64,000 nt of DNA from PFJX01 sp031426815. GTDB taxonomy: Bacteria > Pseudomonadota > Gammaproteobacteria > Burkholderiales > Thiobacillaceae. The notes beneath the pieces are model-generated. The model ran no database searches. It was not told the origin of the DNA and saw only the letters and a program-made list of their open reading frames with translations. The translations under genes were made by a program, and so were the position numbers. The stretch spans positions 15,099-79,098 of the forward strand of contig JASJPG010000070.1 in the NCBI GenBank assembly GCA_031426815.1. Direction: 5' to 3'. Position 1 is the first letter of the stretch. The number at the start of each line of letters is the position of its first letter. Of this stretch, positions 1-8,659 are shown piece after piece.

Positions 1-114
1 GTCCTCAACATCGACCCCGACGGCAACGCCGGCCCCGCCGTCAAACGCGCCCTGGTCAAGGTCAACAACCTCGGCTGCGGCAGCCTGCTGAACCCGGCCA
101 ACTTCATGTTCTGA
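1..114 (+). CDS. C-terminal fragment of an unidentified protein
   Basis: An open frame enters from the left edge and ends at TGA 112-114, giving 37 residues that finish in CGSLLNPANFMF. The rest of the gene lies outside the window, so no family can be assigned. Its tail loosely resembles the end of the PstS-like protein at 57154-58743, which ends in CAPLQKLF: both have a Gly/Asn stretch, a single Cys, and Leu with a terminal Phe. A paralogous binding protein is therefore possible, but only as a weak guess. It converges on the minus-strand PEP-CTERM gene at 233-844, with a shared hairpin between them. Confidence 0.6.
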   Translation, partial: VLNIDPDGNAGPAVKRALVKVNNLGCGSLLNPANFMF

Positions 115-177
115 AACCCGGCGGGATGGGCAGCGTGCCCATCGCCCCGACTTCAGATCAGCGCGCTGGGCAGCACC

Positions 178-213
178 AATGCAAGCGGCCGCCAAAAGGC
201 GGCCGATTGCATT
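178..213. terminator. bidirectional hairpin between convergent genes
   Basis: A near-perfect inverted repeat (15 of 16 positions pair) with an AAAA loop; the arms run from 178 to 193 and 198 to 213. It sits between the plus-strand fragment ending at 114 and the minus-strand gene ending at 233, so it could end transcription from both sides. There is no long T-tract on either side. Confidence 0.7.
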
Positions 214-232
214 CCAACCAGACTAAGCAGAC

Positions 233-844
233 TTACTTGCGACGCCGCGCCATTGCGCCGACCAGGCCGAGACCGGCCAGCAGCATGGCGTAGGTCTCGG
301 GTTCCGGGACGGGGGTGGTGAAAGTCAGGTCATCGGCGACCAGGCCCATGCCGGTGAAGGCGATGGCGCGAATGTCGGCGTCGGCGCGGGTGATGCCGAA
401 AAACCCACCCGCGTTCAGGCTGTCGTCCAGCGTATCGATGCTGACGATGTGGGACTCGATGATCTGGTTGTTGTCACCGTAGGCAGTGATCAGCATGGCG
501 CCGCCGTTGTAGCTGTTGAGCAGCGCGCCGGCGCCGCTGGTCAAGCCGTTGCTGAAGGTGAAGTGCAAGGTGCCGATGACGCCGGTGGCGGCGAAAGAAT
601 TGCCTGCGCCCCACAGGCCGTTGTTTCCCAGATCGGCGATGAACGCGCCAAGGATGGAGTCGGGCGTGCCGGTGAAGGAGACGCCGGGTGCGACAACTTC
701 CGGACCTTCGGAGATCAGGCCGTCGAAAGCATCGAAGTTGACCGTTTCGGCATTGGCGATATCGCCGGCATTGCCGGTGAGTTCCGCTTGCGCCGGCAAG
801 GCGAAGGCCAGCGCGGCGGCGGCGAGGAAGGGTTTCAAATTCAT
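233..844 (-). CDS. PEP-CTERM sorting-domain protein, function unknown
   Basis: A 203-residue secreted protein. I start it at ATG 844 because a strong AAAGGAAAC ribosome site precedes it and a Sec signal peptide follows directly (MNLKPFLAAAALAFALPAQA). The C terminus is VPEPETYAMLLAGLGLVG and then ARRRK, a classical PEP-CTERM signal that exosortase would cleave. The middle (ELTGNAGDIANAETVNFDAF, then Gly/Phe-rich beta-type sequence) resembles lectin-like choice-of-anchor domains of secreted PEP-CTERM proteins, but no catalytic motif is visible. Two exosortases for its processing are encoded at 30807-32420 and 62200-63807. Confidence 0.85.
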   Translation of the reverse strand: MNLKPFLAAAALAFALPAQAELTGNAGDIANAETVNFDAFDGLISEGPEVVAPGVSFTGTPDSILGAFIADLGNNGLWGAGNSFAATGVIGTLHFTFSNGLTSGAGALLNSYNGGAMLITAYGDNNQIIESHIVSIDTLDDSLNAGGFFGITRADADIRAIAFTGMGLVADDLTFTTPVPEPETYAMLLAGLGLVGAMARRRK

Positions 845-927
845 GCTGTTTCCTTTCGTGAGTGTTGAACGGCGGCCGCAGTGAGGGCACGCGGCCGCCA
901 CGTATTCATGACAAAGATCGAACGCGC

Positions 928-2970
928 TCAGGAGCCGATGACGCCGCCGTCGTCCTTGGTGATGACCACCACGGAAGAGCGCGGCTTGTCCACTACGGCG
1001 CCGGCGAACGTGGTCGCGCCGTTGGCGCCGTTATCGGGCCAGGTGGAGTGGACGGTGTAGCTGCCGCTCCAGTCTTCGCCCGGGTGCTGGATGCCGACGA
1101 ACATCGTCTTGCCGTCCGGCGTCGAAATCACGCCGGTCACCTCGGCATGCGGCGGACTGGTCAGGAAGCGCTTGGTCGCGCCGGTGGACGGGTCGGCGCA
1201 CATCATGACGTTGCCGCCGATGTTGGCCCAATCGCCCAGCGCATCGCCGGCCTGGTCGGTCTGAATCCACAGACGACCATCGCGGTCGAACCAGAGGCCG
1301 TCGGGAGCACCGTAGTCGTCGCCGTTGATGTTGCCCTGGTGGTGCGGGTCCGCGTCCAGGCTGTCGCCGGCCTGCGCGAAGATGTCCCAGCCGAAGGTGG
1401 TGACGGCGACATTCGCACCGGTATCGCGCCAGCGGATGATGTGGCCGTAACGGTTGTCCTTGCGCGGGTTGGCGGCGTCCACCGGCGGCTTGGCGCTGCC
1501 GGCGGTCGTGCTGCCATTGATCGTGTTGAAGGAGGCCGGCGTGCCGCCGCGGCGGTTGTTGTTGGTCAGGGTCAGATAGACCTCGCGCGTCGTGGGGTGC
1601 ACCGCCACCCATTCCGGACGATCCATCATCGTGGCGCCGACGCGGTCCGCCGCCTGGCGGCACTTGATCGCGACTTCGGCCTGATCGGCAAAACCATTCT
1701 CGGCGGTCAGCCCGTTCTGGCCCCACACCAGCGGCAACCAGACACCGCTGCCGTCGGCATTGAACTTGGCCACGTACAGCGTGCCGGAATCGAGCAGGTC
1801 TCGGTTGACGGCGCGATTCTTCGGGTTGAACTTATTGGCGCAGACGAACTTGTAGACGTATTCGTTGCGCTCATCGTCGCCCATGTAGACGGCGACCTTA
1901 TTGTCGGCACCCACCACCACGGCCGCGCTCTCGTGCTTGAAGCGACCCAGCGCGGTGCGCTTGACCGGCATCGCATTCGGATTCCAGGGATCGATTTCCA
2001 CCACCCAGCCGAAACGGTTGGCTTCGTTGCGCTCAACGTTCAGATCGAAACGGTCATCCGCCATGTGCCAGCGATAGCCGAAGCCGGCGGCGGAAAGGCC
2101 GTAGCGGTTTTCATGGCTGGTCGGCGCGAAGGCGGTCTTGGCACCGAAGTAGCCGTTGAAGTTTTCTTCGCAGGTCAGGTAGGTGCCCCAGGGCGTGTAG
2201 CCGTGGGCGCAGTTGTTCAGTGTGCCCAGCACCGTCATGCCGGTGGTGTCGGCGGCGGTCTTCATCAGGGCGTTGCCGGCGGCGGGACCGCTGATCCGGC
2301 AGGCGGTCTTGCCGGTAATGCGACGATTGAACGCGGACGGACGCTTGACCTGGAATGCACCGGCCGACTTGCGCAGTTCGACCACGCTGACGCCGTGCGC
2401 GGCCAGCTGTGCATTCACCATTTCCGGCGTGATGGTGTCGGTGGCATAAGTCGTGGTGTTGGTGACCAGGCCCGGATCGCAATATTCGTGGTTGACCACC
2501 AGCAGGCCGCGGTCATTGACCATGCCGGCCGCGCCGGTGGCGGGGAACGGGAAGAAATGCATGCCGTCGTTGTTCGCGCCGAAAGTGCGCAACTGCGTCG
2601 CCTCATCCATCGCGCCGACCGTATCCCAGTGCGGCAACTGATTCAGCGAATCGCCCCAGGCCGCCAGCACCTTGGCGGTGTAACCGGCCGGCACGCTGAC
2701 GCGGTCGGTCATCGGCACGACGTTGGCGGGCACGGAAGCAAAGCCGATGCCGCCCAACGGCGCCGGCGCGGCTTCTGCGTAATGGGTCATGCCGTCGAGC
2801 ACGTTGCTGCCCAGCACGGCTGCGGCGGTAGCGCCCAGCGAGCCCTTGAGGAAGCCGCGACGGGAGAGTTTGCGTTGTTCGATCAGATCGAGAATGGATG
2901 CGTTGCCGGACGAATTGACATCTTGAATGGAGGGATTCAGTTTGCCGTCAGGGTGAAGAGCGCTGCTCAT
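928..2970 (-). CDS. phoX: PhoX-family alkaline phosphatase, Tat-exported
   Basis: A 680-residue PhoX/DUF839 protein, a secreted metal-dependent phosphomonoesterase that releases phosphate from organic esters. The twin-arginine motif SRRGFLKG lies at residues 36-43, followed by an Ala/Gly-rich hydrophobic stretch, so export is folded via Tat. Two hallmark PhoX segments are present: VVNHEYCDPG near residue 160 and TPWGTYLTCEENFNGY near 258-273, including the Cys that in characterised PhoX binds the iron cofactor. Length is normal for the family. There is no PEP-CTERM tail, unlike its neighbours. ATG 2970 is preceded by AGGAG. A Pho-box-like site at 3034-3051 points toward this gene, which fits induction by phosphate starvation. 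Confidence 0.93.
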   Translation of the reverse strand: MSSALHPDGKLNPSIQDVNSSGNASILDLIEQRKLSRRGFLKGSLGATAAAVLGSNVLDGMTHYAEAAPAPLGGIGFASVPANVVPMTDRVSVPAGYTAKVLAAWGDSLNQLPHWDTVGAMDEATQLRTFGANNDGMHFFPFPATGAAGMVNDRGLLVVNHEYCDPGLVTNTTTYATDTITPEMVNAQLAAHGVSVVELRKSAGAFQVKRPSAFNRRITGKTACRISGPAAGNALMKTAADTTGMTVLGTLNNCAHGYTPWGTYLTCEENFNGYFGAKTAFAPTSHENRYGLSAAGFGYRWHMADDRFDLNVERNEANRFGWVVEIDPWNPNAMPVKRTALGRFKHESAAVVVGADNKVAVYMGDDERNEYVYKFVCANKFNPKNRAVNRDLLDSGTLYVAKFNADGSGVWLPLVWGQNGLTAENGFADQAEVAIKCRQAADRVGATMMDRPEWVAVHPTTREVYLTLTNNNRRGGTPASFNTINGSTTAGSAKPPVDAANPRKDNRYGHIIRWRDTGANVAVTTFGWDIFAQAGDSLDADPHHQGNINGDDYGAPDGLWFDRDGRLWIQTDQAGDALGDWANIGGNVMMCADPSTGATKRFLTSPPHAEVTGVISTPDGKTMFVGIQHPGEDWSGSYTVHSTWPDNGANGATTFAGAVVDKPRSSVVVITKDDGGVIGS

Positions 2971-3033
2971 GGAATCTCCTGGGGATAGTTGTAAAGCCGG
3001 TGAACTCGGACAGATTCATTCTCACCACGAATC

Positions 3034-3051
3034 GTTACAAGATTTGGACAG
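3034..3051 (-). promoter_or_regulatory. Pho-box-like site upstream of phoX
   Basis: On the minus strand the 18-mer reads CTGTCCAAATCTTGTAAC, two TGT-containing 7-mers separated by four A/T-rich bases, as in the PhoB consensus CTGTCAT-N4-CTGTCAC. Each half matches 5 of 7 positions. It lies about 64 bp upstream of ATG 2970. Confidence 0.5.
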
Positions 3052-3130
3052 CGACCAATGAGCACATTCGCCTGCCGGATCACGCGTTGAAGACGTCTAC
3101 GGATTGGAGCGCCGGCGTCCCGCCGGCATC

Positions 3131-3155
3131 GTCGGCAAGGGATTGCCGACCTACG
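3131..3155. repeat. dispersed palindromic repeat, module A
   Basis: Contains GTCGGCAAGGGATTGCCGAC followed by CTACGGG, an imperfect palindrome that recurs between many genes of the window (for example 10145, 36903, 40048, 55286, 58814, 62096). A GCCGGCG/CGCCGGC hairpin lies just to the left. Confidence 0.85.
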
Positions 3156-3251
3156 GGCGTTGCCGGATCACGCGTTGAAAACATCGCCTGCATTCCCGGG
3201 CGCAAGGGGGCATTGGGCATGAGCCATCAGGACTAGTCGCAGCTACTACGT

Positions 3252-3269
3252 AAGTAATAACGCTGTAAC
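3252..3269 (+). promoter_or_regulatory. CTGTAAC-type (weak Pho-box) site
   Basis: AAGTAATAACGCTGTAAC fits a 7-4-7 arrangement; the second half matches the Pho half-site at 6 of 7 positions, the first at only 4. Its last 14 bases, AATAACGCTGTAAC, recur exactly on the minus strand upstream of the PstS-like gene (58799-58812), which supports a functional site. Confidence 0.4.
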
Positions 3270-3388
3270 CCGCGCAGACGATATTCCCCGCCGCCGGCAC
3301 CAAGCCGGTGACACCCAGCCCGTTTGTTTACCCCATCAGCCAAGGGGAGCGCGTGCGCGCTTGCCCACAGCCAACAAGGAACATATTC

Positions 3389-4786
3389 ATGCAAATCAAC
3401 AAGCTTTCCCTCGCCGTCGCCCTGGTTCTGGCCGGCCAAGCCCAAGCCGCTGTCCCTTACACCACCCCGGTTCTGCCAGTTGGCGACGCCGAGGAAATGA
3501 CCGCCCCCTATATCCTGGCAGCAGGCTGGACCCAGAAAGTCATCGCCAACCGTACCAATCAAAATGCACTTGTGCCTGGTTCAAACTCGGGCAATTGGGA
3601 CATGATCGATTCCAACCACACCGGTGTTGATGCCAACCGCTACCTGTTCATGCCGTTCGAAACCGGCACCGGCGGCGTGCAGCGCGTCGACCTGTGGGAT
3701 ACCAACTACAACACCCGTACCGTCACCATCGTCGCGCCCGGCACCCAGGGCTTCAAGTCCGGCGATGCCTCGCGCTGGACCCCGTGGGGCAGCTACCTGA
3801 CCGCAGAAGAATCCTGGGGCGCCGGCAGCACCAAAGGCCGCCTGTTTGAAGTAACCAACCCGACCACCGCGGCAGCCAACGGCGGCAACTTCATTCAGCG
3901 TGCGATTGTCCCGCGCGTTTCTCATGAAGGTCTGGCTTTCGATGCCAACAAATCGATGTACTTCATCGACGAGCTGAACGGCGGCTCGGTCTACAAGTAT
4001 GTTTCCGCCAATGCCAACGCTACCAACGGTGACGAATACTTCGCCGCTGGCCAGACCTTTGCCCTGAACGTGGGTGCGGGCGGCCAGTTTGAAGGCAACA
4101 ATGGCCCGGCCATTACGGGCGCTTCCAGCTGGGTTGCTATTACCGACGTCGATGGTGCCGCCATCGCTGGCGTGTCCACCGTGCTGGCTGACGGCACCAT
4201 CGACGGCCGCGTCACTGCCGATACCTTGAACATCACGAGCTTCAACCGTCCCGAAGATATCGAAATCCAGAATCTGGCCAACGGCGACCAGCTCCTGTAC
4301 TTCGCAACCACGGACTCGGACAACAACGGCATCACGGCCGACGGTCGTAGCCGCGTCTACAGCCTCAATCTGACCACGGGTGAAATCGGCTTGTTTGCCG
4401 GTACCGACACCATCGACTCAGCGACAGGTTTGCCTGTGGGCACCCCTTTCAGCAATGCTGACAACCTGGCGATCGGCCCCGACGGCACCATGTACATCAT
4501 CGAAGACCAGAATGGCGGCGTTGAGAATATTTGGAGCACCGTGGATGCCGACAAGGATGGCGTCGCTGAATCCATGAGCGTGATCGCAACGCTGCGCACG
4601 GCAAATGCCGAGTCAACTGGTATGCATTTCATTGGCGACAAGATTTACGTCAACGTTCAGCATCCTTCGAGCGACAACGACCTTCTGGTTCAAATCACCC
4701 CCGTCCCCGAGCCCGAGACCTACGCCATGATGCTGGCCGGTCTCGGTCTGGTCGGCTTCATGGGTCGTCGTCGCAAGGCTGCCTGA
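3389..4786 (+). CDS. PEP-CTERM PhoX-like (DUF839) protein
   Basis: A 465-residue secreted protein. ATG 3389 is chosen because it starts a clean signal peptide (MQINKLSLAVALVLAGQAQA) behind an AAGGA site; an in-frame extension upstream lacks one. The body aligns by eye with PhoX: WTPWGSYLTAEESW at residues 130-143 corresponds to TPWGTYLTCEENF of phoX next door, and LFMPFETGTGG and the SHEGLAFD segment also fit. The cofactor-binding Cys is replaced by Ala (AEES for CEEN), so phosphatase activity is uncertain. The C terminus VPEPETYAMMLAGLGLVG plus GRRRK is a PEP-CTERM signal. It is divergent from phoX, with shared control sequence between them. It may be a Ca-dependent phosphatase variant or a phosphate-ester binding protein. 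Confidence 0.85.
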   Translation: MQINKLSLAVALVLAGQAQAAVPYTTPVLPVGDAEEMTAPYILAAGWTQKVIANRTNQNALVPGSNSGNWDMIDSNHTGVDANRYLFMPFETGTGGVQRVDLWDTNYNTRTVTIVAPGTQGFKSGDASRWTPWGSYLTAEESWGAGSTKGRLFEVTNPTTAAANGGNFIQRAIVPRVSHEGLAFDANKSMYFIDELNGGSVYKYVSANANATNGDEYFAAGQTFALNVGAGGQFEGNNGPAITGASSWVAITDVDGAAIAGVSTVLADGTIDGRVTADTLNITSFNRPEDIEIQNLANGDQLLYFATTDSDNNGITADGRSRVYSLNLTTGEIGLFAGTDTIDSATGLPVGTPFSNADNLAIGPDGTMYIIEDQNGGVENIWSTVDADKDGVAESMSVIATLRTANAESTGMHFIGDKIYVNVQHPSSDNDLLVQITPVPEPETYAMMLAGLGLVGFMGRRRKAA

Positions 4787-4856
4787 TCGCCTGAGGGAAA
4801 AATCCCGCCGGTCATGGCCGCGAGTCCATGTCGGCGGCACAAGCAACACAACGACA

Positions 4857-4895
4857 GGCCGGCATCGAACTTCACATCGAAGTGACTTGCCGGCC
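4857..4895. repeat. hairpin with GGCCGGCA/TGCCGGCC arms
   Basis: Eight-base perfect outer arms at 4857-4864 and 4888-4895 enclose a second imperfect stem. It lies after the PhoX-like gene and directly before the Pho-box-like sequence, so it may be a terminator. There is no T-tract. Confidence 0.4.
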
Positions 4896-4923
4896 AGTCA
4901 TAACCGTGTAACTCCACGGTCAT
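4895..4923 (+). promoter_or_regulatory. tandem Pho-box-like sites
   Basis: CAGTCATAACCGTGTAAC (4895-4912) is a 7-4-7 Pho-box-like sequence, followed in 11-bp phase by CGGTCAT at 4917-4923. Three half-sites in the same helical phase about 80-110 bp upstream of ATG 5004 suggest PhoB control of the choice-of-anchor-I gene. Confidence 0.5.
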
Positions 4924-5003
4924 ATCTTTCAGTCATGCGTTGGAGCAAGCAGTGACCACTCGGCGCTGCCCAACGTATCGCCCCCCTTTCCCAGGAGCAC
5001 TCC

Positions 5004-6503
5004 ATGCGCATCAAACCCCTTGCGGCTCTCGTCGTGAGCATGCTTTCCACCGGCTCGGCAATGGCCGCGGCTTCCTTCTCGTTCGACAAGCAGTGGACTT
5101 ACGTTCATGACATGGCGCAGGGCCGCACCGGCGAAATCGCTGCGTTCGATCAGATGAGCAATTCGATCTGGGTCGCCGGCGTCGTCGGCGTCGACGTGCT
5201 CGACGCGAGCAACGGCAGCCTGCTGCTGCACATCGACACGTCGGCATTCGGCGGCGCGATCAACAGCGTGGCAATCAAGAATGGCCTGGCGGCGGTTGCC
5301 ATTGAATCCGGCACGCGCACCAATCAAGGCATCATCCAGTTCTTCGATACCGGCACCCGCGCCCTCGCCACCGGCTTCTACGGCAATACCGTCACCGTCG
5401 GCGCCCTGCCCGACATGCTGACCTTCACGCCCGACGGCAGCAAACTGCTGGTGGCCAACGAGGCGACGCCGACCACCTACGGCGCCTACGACCCGGCCGG
5501 CAGCGTCAGCATCATCGACGTCAACACGCGTAGCGTGATCGCGACCGCGGTCTTCGCCGGCGTGACGCAAACCGGCAGCGCCATCCGCAGCAACACCGGC
5601 ATGGACTTCGAGCCCGAATACATCGCCATCAACGCCGCCGGCACCAAGGCGTTCGTCAGCCTGCAGGAAGCCAATGCAATGGGCGTGCTGGACCTCTCCA
5701 GCAATACGTTCAGCCAGGTCATCGGCCTCGGCACCAAGGATTTCAGCGCCGCCGGCAACGAAATCGACCCCAGCCACAAGGATGGCAAGATCGAACTGCG
5801 TTCCGTCGCCGTCAAGGGTCTGTACCAACCGGACGGCATGGCCACCTTCGAGAAAAACGGCCAGACCTACATCGTCATGGCCAACGAGGGCGACACCCGC
5901 GAGGACGACGGCGACAAGGCGCGCGCCAAGGATGTCGCCGCTTTTACAGATGAGCCCGCTGACCTGAAACAGTTGAATATCTCCACCACCGACTCCACCT
6001 CCGGCACCGACCTGGTGACTTTCGGCGGCCGCTCTTTCAGCATTCGCGACGAAAACGGCAACATCGTGTTCGACAGCGGCAACACGCTGGATAGCGAAGC
6101 CATCGCGCGCGGCATTTACAACGATGGCCGCAGCGACGACAAGGGTGTCGAACCGGAAGGCGTCACCCTGCTCGAAATCAACGGCCGCACCCTCGCTTTC
6201 ATCGGCCTGGAACGCACCACCAAGAGCACCGTCGCGGTTTACGACATCACCAACCCGGCGAACGCCACCTTCCTCGACATGATCGTCACCGATGGCGATC
6301 TGGCGCCCGAAGGCCTCACCGCCTACGTCTCCGGCAACCAGTATTTCCTCGCCATCGCCAACGAAGGCGTGCTGGAAGACGGCATAGCCGGCTCCACCAC
6401 GCTGTACAGCATGACCCCGGTGCCGGAACCCGAGACCTACGCCATGATGCTGGCCGGTCTGGGCCTGGTCGGGTTCATGGGGCGCCGTCGCAAGAGCGCC
6501 TGA
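5004..6503 (+). CDS. PEP-CTERM choice-of-anchor-I family protein
   Basis: A 499-residue secreted protein with signal peptide MRIKPLAALVVSMLSTGSAMA and PEP-CTERM tail VPEPETYAMMLAGLGLVG plus GRRRKSA. The body is a repeated beta-propeller-type sequence (GVVGVDVLDASNGSLL, LPDMLTFTPDGSKLLVANE, EPEYIAINAAGTKAFVSLQE, DKGVEPEGVTLLEINGRTLAF, LAPEGLTAYVSGNQY), characteristic of the choice-of-anchor-I domain. That domain is found on secreted proteins often annotated as alkaline phosphatases; I see no proven catalytic residue. ATG 5004 follows AGGAG. It lies in a run of phosphatase genes on the same strand, with Pho-box-like sites upstream and a strong terminator after it, so it is probably its own transcription unit. 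Confidence 0.85.
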   Translation: MRIKPLAALVVSMLSTGSAMAAASFSFDKQWTYVHDMAQGRTGEIAAFDQMSNSIWVAGVVGVDVLDASNGSLLLHIDTSAFGGAINSVAIKNGLAAVAIESGTRTNQGIIQFFDTGTRALATGFYGNTVTVGALPDMLTFTPDGSKLLVANEATPTTYGAYDPAGSVSIIDVNTRSVIATAVFAGVTQTGSAIRSNTGMDFEPEYIAINAAGTKAFVSLQEANAMGVLDLSSNTFSQVIGLGTKDFSAAGNEIDPSHKDGKIELRSVAVKGLYQPDGMATFEKNGQTYIVMANEGDTREDDGDKARAKDVAAFTDEPADLKQLNISTTDSTSGTDLVTFGGRSFSIRDENGNIVFDSGNTLDSEAIARGIYNDGRSDDKGVEPEGVTLLEINGRTLAFIGLERTTKSTVAVYDITNPANATFLDMIVTDGDLAPEGLTAYVSGNQYFLAIANEGVLEDGIAGSTTLYSMTPVPEPETYAMMLAGLGLVGFMGRRRKSA

Positions 6504-6523
6504 GCTGCCTCGCAGTAAATTGA

Positions 6524-6554
6524 AGATGGCCGCCCACGGGCGGCCATCTCTTTT
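6524..6554 (+). terminator. rho-independent terminator
   Basis: An 11-bp perfect stem (6524-6534 with 6539-6549) and a CACG loop are followed by CTTTT. It lies 21 bp after the stop of the choice-of-anchor-I gene. Confidence 0.9.
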
Positions 6555-6562
6555 GCGCAACC

Positions 6563-6676
6563 CCGTAGGTCGGCAACCCCCTCGCGGCGTGGGAGCGCCG
6601 CCAGTCAAACCCAAAGGCAGACGTTGGATCGGCGGCATAGGAATGCCGCCCCGAATTGCTAGCCCGTTCGGCTCAT
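6563..6676. repeat. composite dispersed repeat, modules A-B-C
   Basis: A degraded module A (CGTAGGTCGGCAA) is followed by a Cys-Gly-type GC hairpin (GCGGCG..CGCCGC), then a segment around TTGGATCGGCGGCAT and ATGCCGCC, ending in half of the GCCGTTCGGCTCAT palindrome. The same module order is seen at 59979-60082 and 62096-62208. Confidence 0.7.
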
Positions 6677-6769
6677 TTTCGGCTGACGTCTTCGACATAA
6701 AACAACAACTTTGTGACGCTAATCTATGTTGGATATTTCCATCCTCCTCCCCTCCCACGGAGCCAACCC

Positions 6770-8518
6770 ATGACCTCACATTCCTTGAAACCGCTGGTTG
6801 CCCTGCTGGCGCTGATGCATGCCCTGCCCGTATGCGCCGCATTGCCGAACGGCGTCGCTTCCGGCGACGTGTCGCAAAACGCCGCCTGGCTGTGGGCGCG
6901 TAGCGACACGACCGGACAAGTGGCCTTTGAAGTCGCCAGCGATGCGGCGTTCTCGAACATCGTCAACAGCTTCAATGCCACCGTCACGGATGCCATGCAA
7001 CCGGTGAAGGGCATGGTGAGCGGCCTCAACGCCGGGCAACAGTATTACTACCGCGCGACCGACGCTGCCGCGGCGAGCTTCAGCGGCAGCTTCCGCACTG
7101 CTGCTGCGGCCGGCGCACACAACGGACTGCGTTTCGGCGTATCCGGCGACTGGCGCGGCGAGTTGGCGCCGTATCCGGCGATCAAGAATGTCGCGGCGAG
7201 CAATCTCGATTTCTTCGTCAAGCACGGCGACACCATCTACGCCGAGCGCTACTCCGGCCCGGCGCAGGCCACCGCCAGCACGCTTACCGAGTACCGCGAC
7301 CGTCACAACGAAGTGTTATCCAGCCGTTACGGCATGAACACCTGGCAGGACGCGCGCGCCAGCACGCCCATCTTAGCCAGCATCGACGACCACGAGGTGG
7401 TGAACGATTTCACTGGCGGCGCCCCGGTAGGCGCCGGCTATTACAACGACACGCAGCGTTATCAGGACGGCTTGCAGGCCTTCCGCGAATACATGCCGAT
7501 CGCCGACACGAACTACACCGGCAGCGGCGACGCGCGCTTCGATGGCAAGCCCGATCTCTATCGCGCGCAGCAGTTCGGTGCCGACGCGCTGGTCATCGTC
7601 ACCGACGCGCGCTCCTTCCGCGATGCGGAACTCGCGCCGTGGAACGGCACGCCTGCGGACGCGGGACGCTTCCTCGCCGAATCGGCGACGCTGGACCGCA
7701 CCCTGCTTGGCCAAACCCAGCTCGAAAGGACGAAGGCCGACCTCAAGCAGGCGCAACTGGACGGCGTCACCTGGAAATTCCTGCATATCGCCGAGCCGAC
7801 ACAGAATCTCGGCCTCGCCGCCGCCGGCGACCGTTACGAAGGCTATGCCCGCGAACGCACCGAACTGCTGTCGTTCATCAAGAACGAAGGCATCCAGAAC
7901 ACCGTCTTCGTCACCGCCGACGTCCACGGCACCCTGGTCAACGACCTGACCTATTCGCTCGACGGCGTCAGCCAGACCCAGAGCGGCGCGTGGGAAATCA
8001 GCACCGGCGCGGTAGCGTACGAACAGCCCTTCGGCCCCACCGTGGTCGATCTGGCGGCGAGCCTCGGCATGCTCAGCGCGCCGCAACTCGCCTACTACAA
8101 CAGCCTGCCCAACGACAGCGCGAAAGACCAGTTCATCAAGGCGGTGGTCAACAGCCAGCTGACGCCGCTGGGCTATACGCCGCTGGGCCTGGAAGGTTCA
8201 GGCGTCCCGTTCACCAACCTGATGCCGACGATTCCCGGCTTCGGCCAGCTCGACTACTCCCTCGCCACCCACACCTACGGCTGGACCGAGTTCGAGATCG
8301 ACGCGGTCACCGGCGAACTCATCGTGACCACCTGGGGCATCCCCGACTACAGCTACGACGAGATGACCACCGATCCCGCCGCGATCATGGCGCTCAACCC
8401 GCAAATCGTCTCGCGCTTCGCCGTCGCCGCCGCCGTGCCGGAGCCCGAGACCTACGCGCTGATGCTGGCCGGACTCGGCTTGGTGGGTTTCGTTGCGCGG
8501 CGGCGGGAAACGGCTTGA
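6770..8518 (+). CDS. PEP-CTERM PhoD-like alkaline phosphatase
   Basis: A 582-residue secreted phosphodiesterase/phosphomonoesterase of the PhoD family. ATG 6770 is chosen because GGAG lies 8 bp upstream and a signal peptide follows (MTSHSLKPLVALLALMHALPVCA). The N-terminal Fn3-like PhoD domain begins GVASGDVSQNAAWLWAR, the usual hallmark. The metallophosphatase core shows GVSGDWRG, FFVKHGDTIYAE, SIDDHEVVNDF and VFVTADVHGTLVND, which supply the Asp, His and Asn metal ligands. The tail VPEPETYALMLAGLGLVG plus ARRRETA is PEP-CTERM, so the enzyme is expected at the cell surface after exosortase processing; most PhoD homologues are instead Tat-secreted without this tail. Confidence 0.93.
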   Translation: MTSHSLKPLVALLALMHALPVCAALPNGVASGDVSQNAAWLWARSDTTGQVAFEVASDAAFSNIVNSFNATVTDAMQPVKGMVSGLNAGQQYYYRATDAAAASFSGSFRTAAAAGAHNGLRFGVSGDWRGELAPYPAIKNVAASNLDFFVKHGDTIYAERYSGPAQATASTLTEYRDRHNEVLSSRYGMNTWQDARASTPILASIDDHEVVNDFTGGAPVGAGYYNDTQRYQDGLQAFREYMPIADTNYTGSGDARFDGKPDLYRAQQFGADALVIVTDARSFRDAELAPWNGTPADAGRFLAESATLDRTLLGQTQLERTKADLKQAQLDGVTWKFLHIAEPTQNLGLAAAGDRYEGYARERTELLSFIKNEGIQNTVFVTADVHGTLVNDLTYSLDGVSQTQSGAWEISTGAVAYEQPFGPTVVDLAASLGMLSAPQLAYYNSLPNDSAKDQFIKAVVNSQLTPLGYTPLGLEGSGVPFTNLMPTIPGFGQLDYSLATHTYGWTEFEIDAVTGELIVTTWGIPDYSYDEMTTDPAAIMALNPQIVSRFAVAAAVPEPETYALMLAGLGLVGFVARRRETA

Positions 8519-8553
8519 TGCTTGCAAGCCAATGTTCCGTTCCTGCGAATTTT

Positions 8554-8571
8554 CTGTCATGAAACAGTCAC
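8554..8571 (+). promoter_or_regulatory. Pho box upstream of the phytase-like gene
   Basis: CTGTCATGAAACAGTCAC is a near-consensus PhoB site: two 7-mers (7/7 and 6/7 against CTGTCA[T/C]) with an A-rich 4-bp spacer. It lies 88 bp upstream of ATG 8660. This is the clearest regulatory site in the window. Confidence 0.8.
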
Positions 8572-8659
8572 CGGCCCGACTTAACTTGTAGACCCTTCAA
8601 CGCTCGACAACCCGCAGCGAGTCGAACCCGATCAACACCCGAATCCGCAGGAGCACGCC

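Larger units (their letters stand above)
2971..3388. other. 418-bp divergent intergenic region between two PhoX-type genes
   Basis: Contains no convincing gene. From left to right it holds the phoX ribosome site, a Pho-box-like site facing phoX (3034-3051), a GC-rich hairpin and dispersed repeat copy (about 3110-3155), a second CTGTAAC-type site facing the plus-strand gene (3252-3269), and a leader up to ATG 3389. It is the likely shared control region of two PhoX-family genes. Confidence 0.6.

Noticed and set aside
862..2988. A 708-codon plus-strand frame opposite phoX
   Set aside because: It is the antisense of a well-conserved PhoX gene; the translation is low-complexity, rich in Gly/Ala/Val/Arg, with no motif. 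Such long antisense frames are expected in GC-rich DNA.
6681..6715. Possible Pho box upstream of the PhoD gene (TCGACATAAAACAACAAC)
   Set aside because: Half-sites match only 4/7 and 3/7; too weak to report as a site despite its position.
4929..6842. A 637-codon minus-strand frame opposite the choice-of-anchor-I gene
   Set aside because: The plus-strand gene has a signal peptide, a PEP-CTERM tail, an RBS and a terminator; the antisense product shows none.
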